Below are positions 21,393 through 30,314 of a DNA stretch of 53,467 bases, one piece after another; position 1 is the stretch's first letter; each line of letters starts with the position of its first letter. Source of the DNA: a virus; IMG/VR virus record IMGVR_UViG_3300010354_003850, positions 1 to 53,467 of that record. One strand, 5' to 3'. The notes under the pieces were generated by a model that saw nothing but the letters and a program-made list of their open reading frames with translations, had not been told where the DNA came from and ran no database searches. The position numbers and the translations under genes are program-made.

Positions 21393-22082
21393 ATGCCATA
21401 CAAAGATCCCGAAAAAAAGAAGTCTGCTGCCAAGGCAAGATACCTTGCTAATAGAGAGAAAAAAATTGCACAAGCAAAAGCATGGGTAGAGTCTCATCGT
21501 GAACAGATGCGAGAAAATCACAGAAGATGGCAAAAAGAAAACAGGGATCGTGTCAAGAGGTATCAGAAGAAATACGAATCAAAGGATCCAAAAAAATGGA
21601 AGGATTGGAAAAACAAGTGGAGAAGAGACTGGTATAAGAACAATCCTGAAAAGGCAGCGGAGTTGTGGAGAGTTAAGTTATATCGGAAAACCAAAAGTTT
21701 GGTGCCTCTTACAGCCAAAGAAAAACAAGCAGTTCTTTTGCTAGAGAAAACACGAAAGCAACTTCAAAAAGAGACAGGGCGAATCTATCATATAGATCAC
21801 ATTTTCCCGATTGTTCATGGTGGCATCCATCATCCGATCAACTTGAGAATACTTGATGGGACTGACAATTCTTCAAAACGAGATAAACTCCTTCCTGAAG
21901 CGATTGATCTTGCATATGACCACTACAAGTTGTATTATGAGCGAATCAGTCCCGAAAGAGCAGAGGACTTCGTGAAGCAACTTGCAAATGCGATTGGGCT
22001 GAACGAGGAAGAGATCGACTTGAAGAACAAAAAACTGCCCGCCCTACCACAGAAAGCGACATTGGAGGATTTATTCACATGA
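21393..22082 (+). CDS. HNH endonuclease, probable homing nuclease
   Basis: A protein of 229 residues. The N-terminal ~120 residues are extremely Lys/Arg/Trp-rich repeats (REKKIAQAKAWVESHREQMR, WKDWKNKWRRDWYKNNPEK), a DNA-binding array seen in phage HNH enzymes. The catalytic part is YHIDHIFPIVHGGIHHPINLRIL...SSKRDKL, with the DH, the mid-motif N and the final H/K positions of HNH nucleases. The AT-rich composition differs from neighbours and suggests transfer. It is inserted between the lysozyme and AdoMet decarboxylase genes; the ATGA overlap shows it is now integrated into the operon. Confidence 0.8.
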   Translation: MPYKDPEKKKSAAKARYLANREKKIAQAKAWVESHREQMRENHRRWQKENRDRVKRYQKKYESKDPKKWKDWKNKWRRDWYKNNPEKAAELWRVKLYRKTKSLVPLTAKEKQAVLLLEKTRKQLQKETGRIYHIDHIFPIVHGGIHHPINLRILDGTDNSSKRDKLLPEAIDLAYDHYKLYYERISPERAEDFVKQLANAIGLNEEEIDLKNKKLPALPQKATLEDLFT

Positions 22083-22474
22083 GCAAACCATTCGGATACT
22101 CTTACTACTTGGACATGTATCGCTGCCGTATTGGATCGGCAGATGACCTAGAACTACACTACCGCTTTCTTGAGAGAGTGGTGGACAAGATCGGCATGAC
22201 CCGCATGAGTCAGCCTGTCGTGATTCACGGACCAACACAGAACGGGAAGGAACTGTATCCTGCGAAGGCTGGCGTGAGCGGTTGGGTTCCGCTGATCGAA
22301 AGCGGCATTCAGATTCACTCAATCGAACCCAAGCGTTTCATCACGCTTGATGTATACTCCTGCAACAAGTTTGACAAGCAGATCATCCTTGACTATGCTC
22401 GGGAGTGCTTTGACTTTGAGCAGCACGAAGAGCATTTCTTCGTTCGTGGCATGGGTTATGGGGATATCGAATGA
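22079..22474 (+). CDS. speH: S-adenosylmethionine decarboxylase proenzyme
   Basis: A protein of 131 residues. The self-cleaving core is visible: PLIESGIQIHSIEPKRFITLDVYSC, where Ser75 would become the pyruvoyl group, with a His at 80 and Cys95 as in bacterial SpeD/SpeH (E-S-H...H.....D.Y.C). FGYSYYLDMYRCR matches the first strand. The product, decarboxylated AdoMet, is the aminopropyl donor for spermidine. Polyamines condense DNA, so this is a metabolic gene serving packaging or host physiology. Flanked by coupled overlaps on both sides. Confidence 0.8.
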   Translation: MSKPFGYSYYLDMYRCRIGSADDLELHYRFLERVVDKIGMTRMSQPVVIHGPTQNGKELYPAKAGVSGWVPLIESGIQIHSIEPKRFITLDVYSCNKFDKQIILDYARECFDFEQHEEHFFVRGMGYGDIE

Positions 22475-22755
22475 AGAAGATAACACCTGTCGGCAAATGG
22501 ATTGCGGTAAAGACTGAAGGACTTGGTGCTGAAAAGAAAACCGAGTCGGGAATCATCTACAAAGAGAAGATTACCAATCCAAACATTTGGAGCGTGGTTG
22601 TCGCCATCGGCAACAAGGTGAGCGAAGACATTCGAATCGGTGATCGGGTTCTTTGGGACTTGACAAAGAACACAACCCGTGTAGGATATCAGTCTTGCGA
22701 TCTGATTCATCAAGACTGGATTCATGCAACGGAGAGAACTGATGCCAACGCATAA
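22471..22755 (+). CDS. GroES-like co-chaperonin
   Basis: A protein of 94 residues, GroES size. It begins ITPVGKWIAVKTE, then KTESGIIYKE, and has NIWSVVVAIGNKVSEDIRIGDRVLWDL, matching the GroES barrel (P...R.LV, ...GGI.LP, G.V...G.G......V..GD.V). The residues between (TESGIIY) would form the mobile loop that contacts GroEL. T4 gp31 has the same job in folding the capsid protein; this version is closer to host GroES in size and pattern. Confidence 0.75.
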   Translation: MKKITPVGKWIAVKTEGLGAEKKTESGIIYKEKITNPNIWSVVVAIGNKVSEDIRIGDRVLWDLTKNTTRVGYQSCDLIHQDWIHATERTDANA

Positions 22756-23695
22756 GATTATTTTGGGTGACTGCATCAAGGGAATGAAGACGCTGCCTGA
22801 AGGCTGCATCAACACCTGTGTCACTTCGCCGCCGTATTTCGGCTTGCGTAACTATGGTGGTGGCGAGGACGAGATCGGACAGGAAGCAACCGTGGACGGA
22901 TTCGTTGAGAAGATGGTGGAGGTCTTCCGTGGCGTTCATCGCATTCTTCGTGATGATGGAACCCTGTGGCTGAACCTTGGCGACTCCTACATGTCTGCCA
23001 ACTGCGTCCCGCCCCCACAGACGGTTGCAAACGGAAACCACCGTGACATGCCGACCGACTTCGTTCCATCGAATCGACAGCCACAGAAGGGATTGAAGCA
23101 GAAGGACTTGATCGGCATTCCGTGGCGAGTGGCATTTGCCCTGCAAGCGGACGGTTGGTATCTCCGTCAGGATATCATTTGGCACAAGCCAAACCCGATG
23201 CCCGAGAGCGTGGAAGATCGTTGCACCAAGGCACACGAATACATCTTCCTTCTGTCCAAGAAGCCACGGTACTATTATGACTTTGAGGCAATCAAGGAAC
23301 CCGCCAAGGATTGGGGTACACGGGATCGAACCAACGGCAAGTACACCGCAGAGGACACCGAGTTCGGCTTGGAGCCGCATGGCGGTCTGAAGAACGGCAA
23401 CTTTGCCGAGCGTGGAAAGAACAAGCGTTCCGTTTGGAGCGTGACCACCAAGCCGTATCGTGGGGCGCACTTTGCCACCTTCCCGAAGGACTTGATTCTT
23501 CCGTGCGTCTTGGCAGGATGCCCCAAGGACGGCACGGTGTTCGATCCCTTCACGGGAAGCGGAACCACGGCGGTAGTTGCCCTGAACAACGGACGAAACT
23601 TCATTGGCACGGAACTCAATCCCGAGTACATTAAGATTGCCGAAGGGCGAATCGGGGAAGAGGTGAAACCGACCCTTGAAGGATTGTTTTCATGA
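22742..23695 (+). CDS. DNA methyltransferase (TSPPY type), copy 1
   Basis: A protein of 317 residues; GGAGA precedes ATG 22742. Motif IV TSPPYFGLRNYG, the substrate segment DGTLWLNLGDSY, and motif I DPFTGSGTT are in the beta-class order of N4-cytosine/N6-adenine methyltransferases; TSPPY with GLRxY favours this broad group without deciding the base. FAT FPKDLILPCVLAGCP is also typical. It starts inside the GroES gene and ends in an ATGA overlap with a close paralogue. The likely role is protection of phage DNA from restriction. Confidence 0.88.
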   Translation: MPTHKIILGDCIKGMKTLPEGCINTCVTSPPYFGLRNYGGGEDEIGQEATVDGFVEKMVEVFRGVHRILRDDGTLWLNLGDSYMSANCVPPPQTVANGNHRDMPTDFVPSNRQPQKGLKQKDLIGIPWRVAFALQADGWYLRQDIIWHKPNPMPESVEDRCTKAHEYIFLLSKKPRYYYDFEAIKEPAKDWGTRDRTNGKYTAEDTEFGLEPHGGLKNGNFAERGKNKRSVWSVTTKPYRGAHFATFPKDLILPCVLAGCPKDGTVFDPFTGSGTTAVVALNNGRNFIGTELNPEYIKIAEGRIGEEVKPTLEGLFS

Positions 23696-24675
23696 CGGTG
23701 AGTCATAGAATACTTCACGGCGATTGCATTCAAATGATGAAGACGCTGCCCGATGGTTGCGTCAATACTTGCATTACATCGCCGCCGTATTTTGGTCTCC
23801 GTGATTACAAAGGGGGTACGGCTGAAATTGGATGCGAGTCTTCCCCTGAAGAGTATGTCCGAAAGATAGTCGATGTCTTCCGTGAGGTTTACCGCATTCT
23901 GCGTGACGATGGAACGCTGTGGCTGAACCTTGGCGACTCTTATGCAAGCAATGGCTGTTACATTAATTCATGGTTGCAGAAAGAACACAATAAAGGCAAG
24001 AAGCATTTGCACACAAACAACCATGAAAGGTATGAAGATCGCAAGGCATTTCGTGGTGGAGAATACGGGATCAAATCCAAGGACTTGATGGGGATTCCAT
24101 GGCGAGTTGCACTTGCATTGCAGCAGGATGGTTGGTATCTGCGGCAGGACATCATTTGGCACAAGCCAAACCCCATGCCTGAAAGCGTTGAGGATCGTTG
24201 CACCAAGGCTCATGAGTACATCTTTCTACTGACGAAGAACCCAAAGTATTACTATGACTTTGATGCTGTTAAGGAGCCTGTTGCTCAAAGCACGGTAAGT
24301 CGATTGGCTCAAAAAAACTTGCCGAATCAAATCGGAAGCACCCGAGTGCCCGGAAAGACGAATGGCAACATGAAGGCTGTGGGCAATTCGGAAAAAAGAA
24401 ACCGCAGATCAGTTTGGACGGTGAATGTAAAAGGATACAAAGGAGCGCACTTCGCAACCTTTCCAAAGGAATTGATTGAGCCGTGTGTCTTGGCAGGATG
24501 TCCCGTTGGCGGCGTTGTGTTTGATCCATTTACGGGCAGCGGGACTACTGCCGTGGTTGCCCTGAACAATCAAAGAAACTTTGTGGGAACCGAGTTGAAT
24601 TCCGATTATGTCTGCCTTGCAGAGAGTAGAATCTCCGAAGAAGCACCGCAAACCCTCAAGGACATCCTTGCATGA
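23692..24675 (+). CDS. DNA methyltransferase (TSPPY type), copy 2
   Basis: A protein of 327 residues, clearly duplicated from copy 1: it shares the start (ILHGDCIQMMKTLPDG), TSPPYFGLRDY, WRVALALQQDGWYLRQDI and DPFTGSGTT. The differences cluster between residues ~80-115 (ASNGCYINSWLQKEHNKGKK) and ~195-235, where target recognition usually sits. This suggests the two enzymes methylate different sequences. Coupled by ATGA overlaps to copy 1 and to DNA polymerase. Confidence 0.88.
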   Translation: MTVSHRILHGDCIQMMKTLPDGCVNTCITSPPYFGLRDYKGGTAEIGCESSPEEYVRKIVDVFREVYRILRDDGTLWLNLGDSYASNGCYINSWLQKEHNKGKKHLHTNNHERYEDRKAFRGGEYGIKSKDLMGIPWRVALALQQDGWYLRQDIIWHKPNPMPESVEDRCTKAHEYIFLLTKNPKYYYDFDAVKEPVAQSTVSRLAQKNLPNQIGSTRVPGKTNGNMKAVGNSEKRNRRSVWTVNVKGYKGAHFATFPKELIEPCVLAGCPVGGVVFDPFTGSGTTAVVALNNQRNFVGTELNSDYVCLAESRISEEAPQTLKDILA

Positions 24676-27212
24676 AGCCGTTCTATACATCCGTAAATCA
24701 AAAGGGCAGTCGCATTCAGCACCGTGGCTACGACAAGAACGGCTCCCGTGTGCATGAGTCCCTGACATTCCGCCCAACCCTCTATGTTCCCACCAAGAAG
24801 CCGAAGCCGACTTCGTGGAAGACCATCGATGGCTTGACTGTCGATCCCGTTGATTTCGAGAACACCTACGAGGCATGGGAGTTCATGAAGAAGTACTCCG
24901 ATGTTGAGGGGTTCAAGGTCTACGGCGACATCGAAGCGCAGTATCAGTTCATTGCGGAGAACTACGGAAGCGAGGGGGAGTTGGAGTACGACTCTTCCCT
25001 GATCCGCATCATGTACATCGACATCGAAGTTGAGAGTGAGGACGGCTTTGCTTCCCCTGACACTCCCACCGAGCGCATCAATGCCATCACCCTGCACATG
25101 GGCGGGAAGACATTCTCTTTCGGCTTGGGGGAGTTCAAGGTTGAAGGCGTGAATTGTTATTCGTTTGAAGACGAAGCCGCCATGCTGCGACACTTCCTTG
25201 AGGCATGGGAGGAACTTGATCCTGACATCATCACGGGGTGGAATGTCAACATGTTCGACATGCCGTACCTGTACCGCCGTATTGAAAAACTCATGGGCGA
25301 GAAGGAAGCCAAGCGTCTGTCTCCATGGCGTGAAGTACGCAATCGCAAGGTTGTCATCATGGAGCGGCAGAATTGGGTGTATGACTTTGCGGGGATCAGC
25401 ATCCTTGATTACATGGATTTGTACCGCAAGTTCACCTTTGTCACCCGTGAGTCCTACAAGTTGCAGCACATTGCCATGGTTGAGTTGGGCGAGGGCAAAA
25501 TCGACTATTCCGATGTCGGTACGCTTACGAACCTGTATCAGCAGGATTTTCAGCGATTCGTGGAGTACAACATCAAGGACACCATGATCGTTTCGCAATT
25601 GGAGGACAAGTTGCGCCTGATCGAACTTGCACAGGCACTTGCCTACAGCGCACGGGGAAACTTCGGGGATGTCTTCTCACAGGTGCGAATGTGGGACAGC
25701 ATCATCTACAACCATCTGCGAACCAAGAAGATCACCATCCCGCCGAAGACGGGCAACGACAAGGACAACCAATTCGAAGGTGCATATGTCAAGTCTCCCA
25801 TCATCGGCGGTCATGATTGGGTGGTTTCCTTCGACTTGGACTCGCTTTACCCACACCTGATCATGCAGTACAACTTGAGTCCCGAGACCATCGTTTCGGA
25901 ACGGTTGCCATCGATCAGCATGGACGCTCTGCTCAATCCCGGTAGCGATCCTTCTTTTGAGGGATTCCTGTCCATGGCGAAGGAGAAGAATCTGTGTGTT
26001 GCCGCCAACGGAACGATGTATCGGCGTGACATTCATGGCTTCTTGCCCGAACTCATGGATACCATGTATGCACAGCGCAAGGAATACAAGAAGCGAATGC
26101 TTGAGGCGAAGGGGTGGATCAAGACGGAGGGCGGCAAGGCTAGCCCCGATCAGGTTGCCTCCAAGAAGAAAGAAGTCTCCAAGTACCACAACTTTCAGTT
26201 GGTGCGTAAGGTGCAGTTGAACAGCGCATTCGGTGCGTTGGGAAACCAATACTGCCGTTACTACAACTTGAGCATGGCAGAGGCGATCACGGTATCAGGG
26301 CAGTTGTCCATTCGTTGGGCAGAGGAGAACCTGAACCGCTTTCTGAACAAGGCTTGCGACACCGAGGGCGAGGACTTCGTGATTGCCGTGGACACCGACT
26401 CGGTGTATCTGCGGCTCGGTCCATTGGTCGCCAAGGCTTTGCCGAAAGGCGACACCAAGAAGACCACGCTCCTTGTGGACAAGTTCTGCAACGAGGTGAT
26501 CTCCCCGAAGATCAACAAGTGGTACGAGCAGTTGGCAGTCCGCATGAATGCATATGGCAATCGAATGTCCATGAAGCGGGAGGCAATTGCATCAAAGGGA
26601 GTATTCACCGCCAAGAAGCGGTACATGCTTGCCGTCCACCTTGGGGAAGACAATGTTTATATGGACGATCCCGATCTCAAGATTATGGGCATCGAAACCG
26701 CCCGTTCATCGACCCCGCAGATCGTCCGTACAAGGCTCAAGGAGGCGATCAAGTTGATCCTGACCGCTGACGAGGGGGCATTGCACTCTTTCGTTGAGAG
26801 GTGCCACAGCGAGTTCCTAGGGCTTCCCGTGTACGACATCGCCTTTCCCCGTGGCTGCAATGGAATGGATGATTATGCGGACGCTGCCAGCATCTACAAG
26901 AAGGGCACCCCGATCCATGTAAAGGGTGCATTGGTCTACAACTATTGGGTCAAGAAGAAGGGGCTGACCAAGAAGTACCCGCTTGTACGCAACGGAGAAA
27001 AGATCAAGTTCGTTGCCCTGAAAGAACCGAACCCCGTTCGTGAAAAGGTCATTTCATTTCCTGCTGCCTTTCCAGACGAGTTTGGTTTGGACAAGTTCAT
27101 CGACCACGAAACGCAGTTTGAGAAGTCATTTATCGAACCCCTGTCAACTATCCTTGGCTGCATCGGTTGGTCTGTCAGGGAAGAAAGTTCATTGGAAGGA
27201 TTGTTCTCATGA
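24672..27212 (+). CDS. 43: Family B DNA polymerase (gp43)
   Basis: A protein of 846 residues. The exonuclease domain shows IMYIDIEVES, DIITGWNVNMFDMPYL and YNIKDT. The polymerase domain shows DLDSLYPHLIMQYNLSPET (388-), KVQLNSAFGALGNQYCRYYN and the catalytic DTDSVYL (574-). The end (SSLEGLFS) is the kind of short tail that docks in the clamp. It is the replicative enzyme of T4-like phages, somewhat shorter than T4 gp43 (898). It directly follows the two methyltransferases with a 4-base overlap. Confidence 0.96.
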   Translation: MKPFYTSVNQKGSRIQHRGYDKNGSRVHESLTFRPTLYVPTKKPKPTSWKTIDGLTVDPVDFENTYEAWEFMKKYSDVEGFKVYGDIEAQYQFIAENYGSEGELEYDSSLIRIMYIDIEVESEDGFASPDTPTERINAITLHMGGKTFSFGLGEFKVEGVNCYSFEDEAAMLRHFLEAWEELDPDIITGWNVNMFDMPYLYRRIEKLMGEKEAKRLSPWREVRNRKVVIMERQNWVYDFAGISILDYMDLYRKFTFVTRESYKLQHIAMVELGEGKIDYSDVGTLTNLYQQDFQRFVEYNIKDTMIVSQLEDKLRLIELAQALAYSARGNFGDVFSQVRMWDSIIYNHLRTKKITIPPKTGNDKDNQFEGAYVKSPIIGGHDWVVSFDLDSLYPHLIMQYNLSPETIVSERLPSISMDALLNPGSDPSFEGFLSMAKEKNLCVAANGTMYRRDIHGFLPELMDTMYAQRKEYKKRMLEAKGWIKTEGGKASPDQVASKKKEVSKYHNFQLVRKVQLNSAFGALGNQYCRYYNLSMAEAITVSGQLSIRWAEENLNRFLNKACDTEGEDFVIAVDTDSVYLRLGPLVAKALPKGDTKKTTLLVDKFCNEVISPKINKWYEQLAVRMNAYGNRMSMKREAIASKGVFTAKKRYMLAVHLGEDNVYMDDPDLKIMGIETARSSTPQIVRTRLKEAIKLILTADEGALHSFVERCHSEFLGLPVYDIAFPRGCNGMDDYADAASIYKKGTPIHVKGALVYNYWVKKKGLTKKYPLVRNGEKIKFVALKEPNPVREKVISFPAAFPDEFGLDKFIDHETQFEKSFIEPLSTILGCIGWSVREESSLEGLFS

Positions 27213-27337
27213 GAATGCTTGAATCATTGCTCCATGTAGGAGTATTCCTTGTAATTGTTTACATCTTCATCTGTGCTTCAGTCATGGTGCTGAACCCTAA
27301 ATACCGTCAATGGCGAAGAGATTCGAATCATTCGTAA
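27209..27337 (+). CDS. Small single-pass membrane protein
   Basis: A 42-residue frame starting in the ATGA overlap with the polymerase stop. A single hydrophobic stretch (HVGVFLVIVYIFICASVMVL, about residues 9-28) is followed by a basic tail (KYRQWRRDSNHS). The late promoter and the first 28 bases of the next gene lie inside it. The overlap and clear membrane segment favour a real gene. Confidence 0.45.
   Translation: MRMLESLLHVGVFLVIVYIFICASVMVLNPKYRQWRRDSNHS
27297..27303 (+). promoter_or_regulatory. T4-type late promoter (CTAAATA), leaderless
   Basis: CTAAATA ends at 27303. Predicted start ~27309, one base before ATG 27310. Confidence 0.7.
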
Positions 27338-28080
27338 AAGAACCGATTAAGTATCCGCATGTTCATCTGTGCTTTGATGATCACTCGGTTTCGAATTGGT
27401 ACTCTTGCCGCCAACTGCTGACGAAGTACGAAGCCAAGGCTGCATTCTATGTGGATTCATTTCATCTGTTGGAGGTCAGCGAGTTGCAGATGCTGAAGGA
27501 ACTTCGTGATGATGGTCACATTATTGGATGCCACAGCAAGAGTCATAAAGACGCAATGAACTATTCACGCAAGTTCAACATTGACAGATACATCGATGAC
27601 GAAGTTATTCCTGCCATGGAAGAAATGGCAGGAGCGGGATTCAAGCCAACTCACTTTGCGTTTCCATATTCTCGCTTTGACGAGACTCTTTACTCCGCTG
27701 TCAATCCCATGTTCTGTTATGTCCGTCCCGGCAACGAGAGCCATTTCTATGCGGGTGAGAGAATGTATTTCAATCCAAGCAGATTGGAAAAACAGGAAAC
27801 TCCTACAGAGACATTGATTCGAAACGGCGACATGGAGGCAGTCATGACAAAACTCCGTGAAGGCGCAGAGGCAAACCATGGAATCAGTATTGTTCTCCAC
27901 GATGTTCGTCCTGCGGGCGCACCCCCGCACACGGGCACACACGCACGGGCGCACATCACGCACGGGGAGTTGGAACAGATTCTTAATGCGCTGAAAGACA
28001 ATGGATACTCGTATGAAACCTTTGAGAAGGTGTGCAAATACGGGTCGGATCCTTTTGACAAGCCCGATGGCTTGGTGTAA
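27310..28080 (+). CDS. Polysaccharide deacetylase-like (NodB-type) late protein
   Basis: A protein of 256 residues, leaderless. The N-terminus MAKRFESFVKE fits the capsid-targeting pattern with V-x-E. The NodB fold is indicated by HLCFDDH (motif 1, ~20-25, DD), GHIIGCHSKSHKD (motif 2, H-S-x-x-H) and THFAFPYSRF (motif 3). A late HDVRP (ISIVLHDVRPAG) fits motif 5. Such metal-dependent enzymes remove acetyl groups from glycans. The GC-rich repeat falls right after HDVRP and inserts ~15 residues of Ala/Gly/Pro/His/Thr. It may be packaged or on the tail, acting on the host surface. Confidence 0.65.
   Translation: MAKRFESFVKEPIKYPHVHLCFDDHSVSNWYSCRQLLTKYEAKAAFYVDSFHLLEVSELQMLKELRDDGHIIGCHSKSHKDAMNYSRKFNIDRYIDDEVIPAMEEMAGAGFKPTHFAFPYSRFDETLYSAVNPMFCYVRPGNESHFYAGERMYFNPSRLEKQETPTETLIRNGDMEAVMTKLREGAEANHGISIVLHDVRPAGAPPHTGTHARAHITHGELEQILNALKDNGYSYETFEKVCKYGSDPFDKPDGLV
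27911..27967 (+). repeat. GC-rich GGGCGCAC-type repeat, copy B
   Basis: Runs of GCGGGCGCAC, CACACGGGCAC and CGCACGGGCGCAC inside the deacetylase gene, encoding a low-complexity PAGAPPHTGTHARAH insertion. The frame is kept. Confidence 0.7.
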
Positions 28081-28083
28081 GAT
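28055..28083 (+). promoter_or_regulatory. Early sigma-70 promoter for uvsX
   Basis: TTGACA (28055-28060), 17-base spacer, TAAGAT (28078-28083). The leader carries GAGG shortly before ATG 28114. Confidence 0.75.
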
Positions 28084-28113
28084 CACCTAAATCATTCTAG
28101 TGAGGTATACCCA

Positions 28114-29157
28114 ATGAACTTTCTGAAGACACTCGTCAAGAGCAGCGGTAACGAATTCGCATCTATTGCAAACGATGGATTGGAGGCAGATGTCTCCGGT
28201 TTCATCGACACCGGCTCATACTCCTTCAACGCACTCGTTTCTGGTAGCCTGAAGGGTGGAATCCCCGACAACAAGATTCTAGGTATTGCGGGTGAGTCTG
28301 CCACAGGCAAGACTTACTTTGCGCTTGGTATTGCTGCACAGTTCCTCAAGGACAATAAGGAGGGTGCAATTCTTTACTTCGACTCGGAGCAGGCTGTGAC
28401 AAGCAGCATGATCTCTGATCGTGGGCTTGACAAGAACCGTGTTGCAGTATTTCCCGTGTCCACGGTGGAGCAATTCCGCCATCAGGTTCTTCAGATTCTC
28501 GACAACTATGGCAAGTTGGACAAGTCGGATCAGAAGCCGATGATGATCGTGCTTGACTCACTTGGAATGCTTTCGACCTCCAAGGAGATGAACGACAGCA
28601 CCGAGGGCAAGGAAGTCCGAGACATGACTCGCAGTCAGGTCATCAAGTCTGTGTTCCGCACCGTAACCCTCAAGTTGGGCAAGCACAACATTCCGATGAT
28701 CGTCACGAACCACACCTACGATGTCGTGGGTGCCTATGTACCGACCAAGGAAATGGGTGGCGGCAGCGGTCTCAAGTATGCTGCAACCACGATCATCTAC
28801 CTGTCCAAGAAGAAGCATAAGGACGGTGATGGACAGATCGTAGGAAACATCATCCATTGCAAGGCATACAAGAGCCGCATGACCAAGGAGAATCGTGTGG
28901 TCGATGTGCTGCTGAACTTCGACAGCGGACTTGATCGTTACTACGGTCTCATCGAACTTGGGATTAAGCACGGCGTGTTCAAGAAGGTATCGAACAAGGT
29001 GCAGTTCCCCGATGGCAAGTCGGAGTTTGAGTCCAAGATCAACAAGAACCCCGAGAAGTGGTTCACCGAGGATGTGATCAAGGCACTTGAGGATGCTGCT
29101 GCCAAGGAGTTCAAGTACGGTCAGGACGAGGAGGCGGAAGATGTCGCCGGAGAATGA
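28114..29157 (+). CDS. uvsX: RecA-like recombinase UvsX
   Basis: A protein of 347 residues. Walker A GESATGKT (60-67), a strand ILYFDSEQAVTSSMI, Walker B MMIVLDSLGML, the DNA-binding loops (EMGGGSGLKYAATTIIYLSKKK) and a C-terminal acidic tail match T4-like UvsX. It forms filaments on single-stranded DNA, driving recombination and recombination-dependent replication. Position after gp43 is the T4 order. Confidence 0.94.
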   Translation: MNFLKTLVKSSGNEFASIANDGLEADVSGFIDTGSYSFNALVSGSLKGGIPDNKILGIAGESATGKTYFALGIAAQFLKDNKEGAILYFDSEQAVTSSMISDRGLDKNRVAVFPVSTVEQFRHQVLQILDNYGKLDKSDQKPMMIVLDSLGMLSTSKEMNDSTEGKEVRDMTRSQVIKSVFRTVTLKLGKHNIPMIVTNHTYDVVGAYVPTKEMGGGSGLKYAATTIIYLSKKKHKDGDGQIVGNIIHCKAYKSRMTKENRVVDVLLNFDSGLDRYYGLIELGIKHGVFKKVSNKVQFPDGKSEFESKINKNPEKWFTEDVIKALEDAAAKEFKYGQDEEAEDVAGE

Positions 29158-29662
29158 TCCGAAGCCCCTTCTTTTTGATGGGTTTGAAAAGGCATACATC
29201 GGTATGCTCCGAAGGTATGGGCACTCCGCACCCGTTGCACTCTACGATTACAACAAGTGCATGAACATCCTCATGGATCGGGACGGAATGGAGGAGGATG
29301 AGGCTGTTGAGTGGATTGAGGTAAATATGTTGGGCGGCTACCTAGGAGAATCCACTCCCGGCATGGTGTTTCGCTGCACACTCAATGAAATGGCAGAGGA
29401 GTGCGACATCCCCCTTCCCGAACAGGAAGATGATGACCGTGATTACGGGGATGAGCATGAGGAAGAGTTGACTGTGGAGCAAAAGGAAGCAATTGAGAAT
29501 GCTCTTCACAAGTTTGCTCATCACTTCGTGAATTATGTGCGGGATGTCGATCCCAAACTGTTCCTTCGTGCAAAGCAATATGCTGCGGACTATTCTGGAA
29601 CCGACATGGTTGAATTTGTCGTTGACGATGAGGATGAAAAGGGAGAGGGCAATGGCGCATAA
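29141..29662 (+). CDS. Conserved phage protein of unknown function
   Basis: A protein of 173 residues; GGAGG precedes ATG 29141, which lies 17 bases inside uvsX. The block ALYDYNKCMNILMDRDGMEEDEAVEWIEVNMLGGYLGESTPGMVF is common in phage and bacterial genomes (YD...C...L..DG....EA.E...FN..GA..GE.TP.F). A long acidic C-terminus follows (EQEDDDRDYGDEHEEE). Role unknown; its place after uvsX suggests early expression. Confidence 0.65.
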   Translation: MSPENDPKPLLFDGFEKAYIGMLRRYGHSAPVALYDYNKCMNILMDRDGMEEDEAVEWIEVNMLGGYLGESTPGMVFRCTLNEMAEECDIPLPEQEDDDRDYGDEHEEELTVEQKEAIENALHKFAHHFVNYVRDVDPKLFLRAKQYAADYSGTDMVEFVVDDEDEKGEGNGA

Positions 29663-30314
29663 ACTTGCCGTGGTAGTTCCTTATCGTGACAGAGAACCGC
29701 ATATGCGGTTTTTTGTTCCATTCATGTTCAACTTCTTGACGAATCAGGAGATCGACCACAGGATCGTGATTGTCGAACAGCACAAGCATGAGAAACTTTT
29801 CAATCGTGCAAAGTTGATGAATGTTGGATACGACATCGCAAAGAACGATTGCGATTACTTTGTTTTCCATGATGTTGATCTCATTCCCGAGTCAGCAGAC
29901 TACTCTTATCCGAAATGCCCCACTCATATGTCGGCATACTGTTCGCAGTTCAATTATCAACTGCCGTATGAAACCATCTTTGGTGGCGTATCGATGTTCA
30001 CCAAGGAAGACTTCATCAAGGTGAACGGATACAGCAATGAGTATTGGGGATGGGGGGCAGAGGATGATGACATGTACAACCGCTGTGAGCGTGAGGGAAC
30101 GGGCTTTGAACGAAGACCGAACAGGTACAACAGCCTTGCTCACGAAAAGCAAACGCTGACGCAGCAGGATTACATGAAGAACATCGAAAAACTTCAACAG
30201 CAAAAGGCGGGGCAGAAAAACCATCGTGAGGATGGTTTGAACACATTACAGTACACGCTGATTGCAGAGCAACCCTTGGGCTTTACAGCCAGAAAGTACA
30301 CGGTGTCGATATGA
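29652..30314 (+). CDS. Beta-1,4-galactosyltransferase-like glycosyltransferase (GT7)
   Basis: A protein of 220 residues; GGGAGAGG precedes ATG 29652. All hallmark pieces of the GT7 family are visible: VVVPYRDRE, FNRAKLMNVGYDIA, DYFVFHDVDLIPE (metal-binding D-V-D), FGGVSMFTKEDF and VNGYSNEYWGWGAEDDDMYNR. It would transfer galactose or a related sugar from a UDP-sugar. GT7 is best known from animals. First gene of the glycan cassette, overlapping neighbours on both sides. Confidence 0.88.
   Translation: MAHKLAVVVPYRDREPHMRFFVPFMFNFLTNQEIDHRIVIVEQHKHEKLFNRAKLMNVGYDIAKNDCDYFVFHDVDLIPESADYSYPKCPTHMSAYCSQFNYQLPYETIFGGVSMFTKEDFIKVNGYSNEYWGWGAEDDDMYNRCEREGTGFERRPNRYNSLAHEKQTLTQQDYMKNIEKLQQQKAGQKNHREDGLNTLQYTLIAEQPLGFTARKYTVSI

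Noticed and set aside
23958-24876. Several minus-strand frames of 80-330 codons in the methyltransferase/polymerase region
   Set aside because: All are opposite strongly supported plus-strand genes and lack ribosome sites or recognisable motifs.
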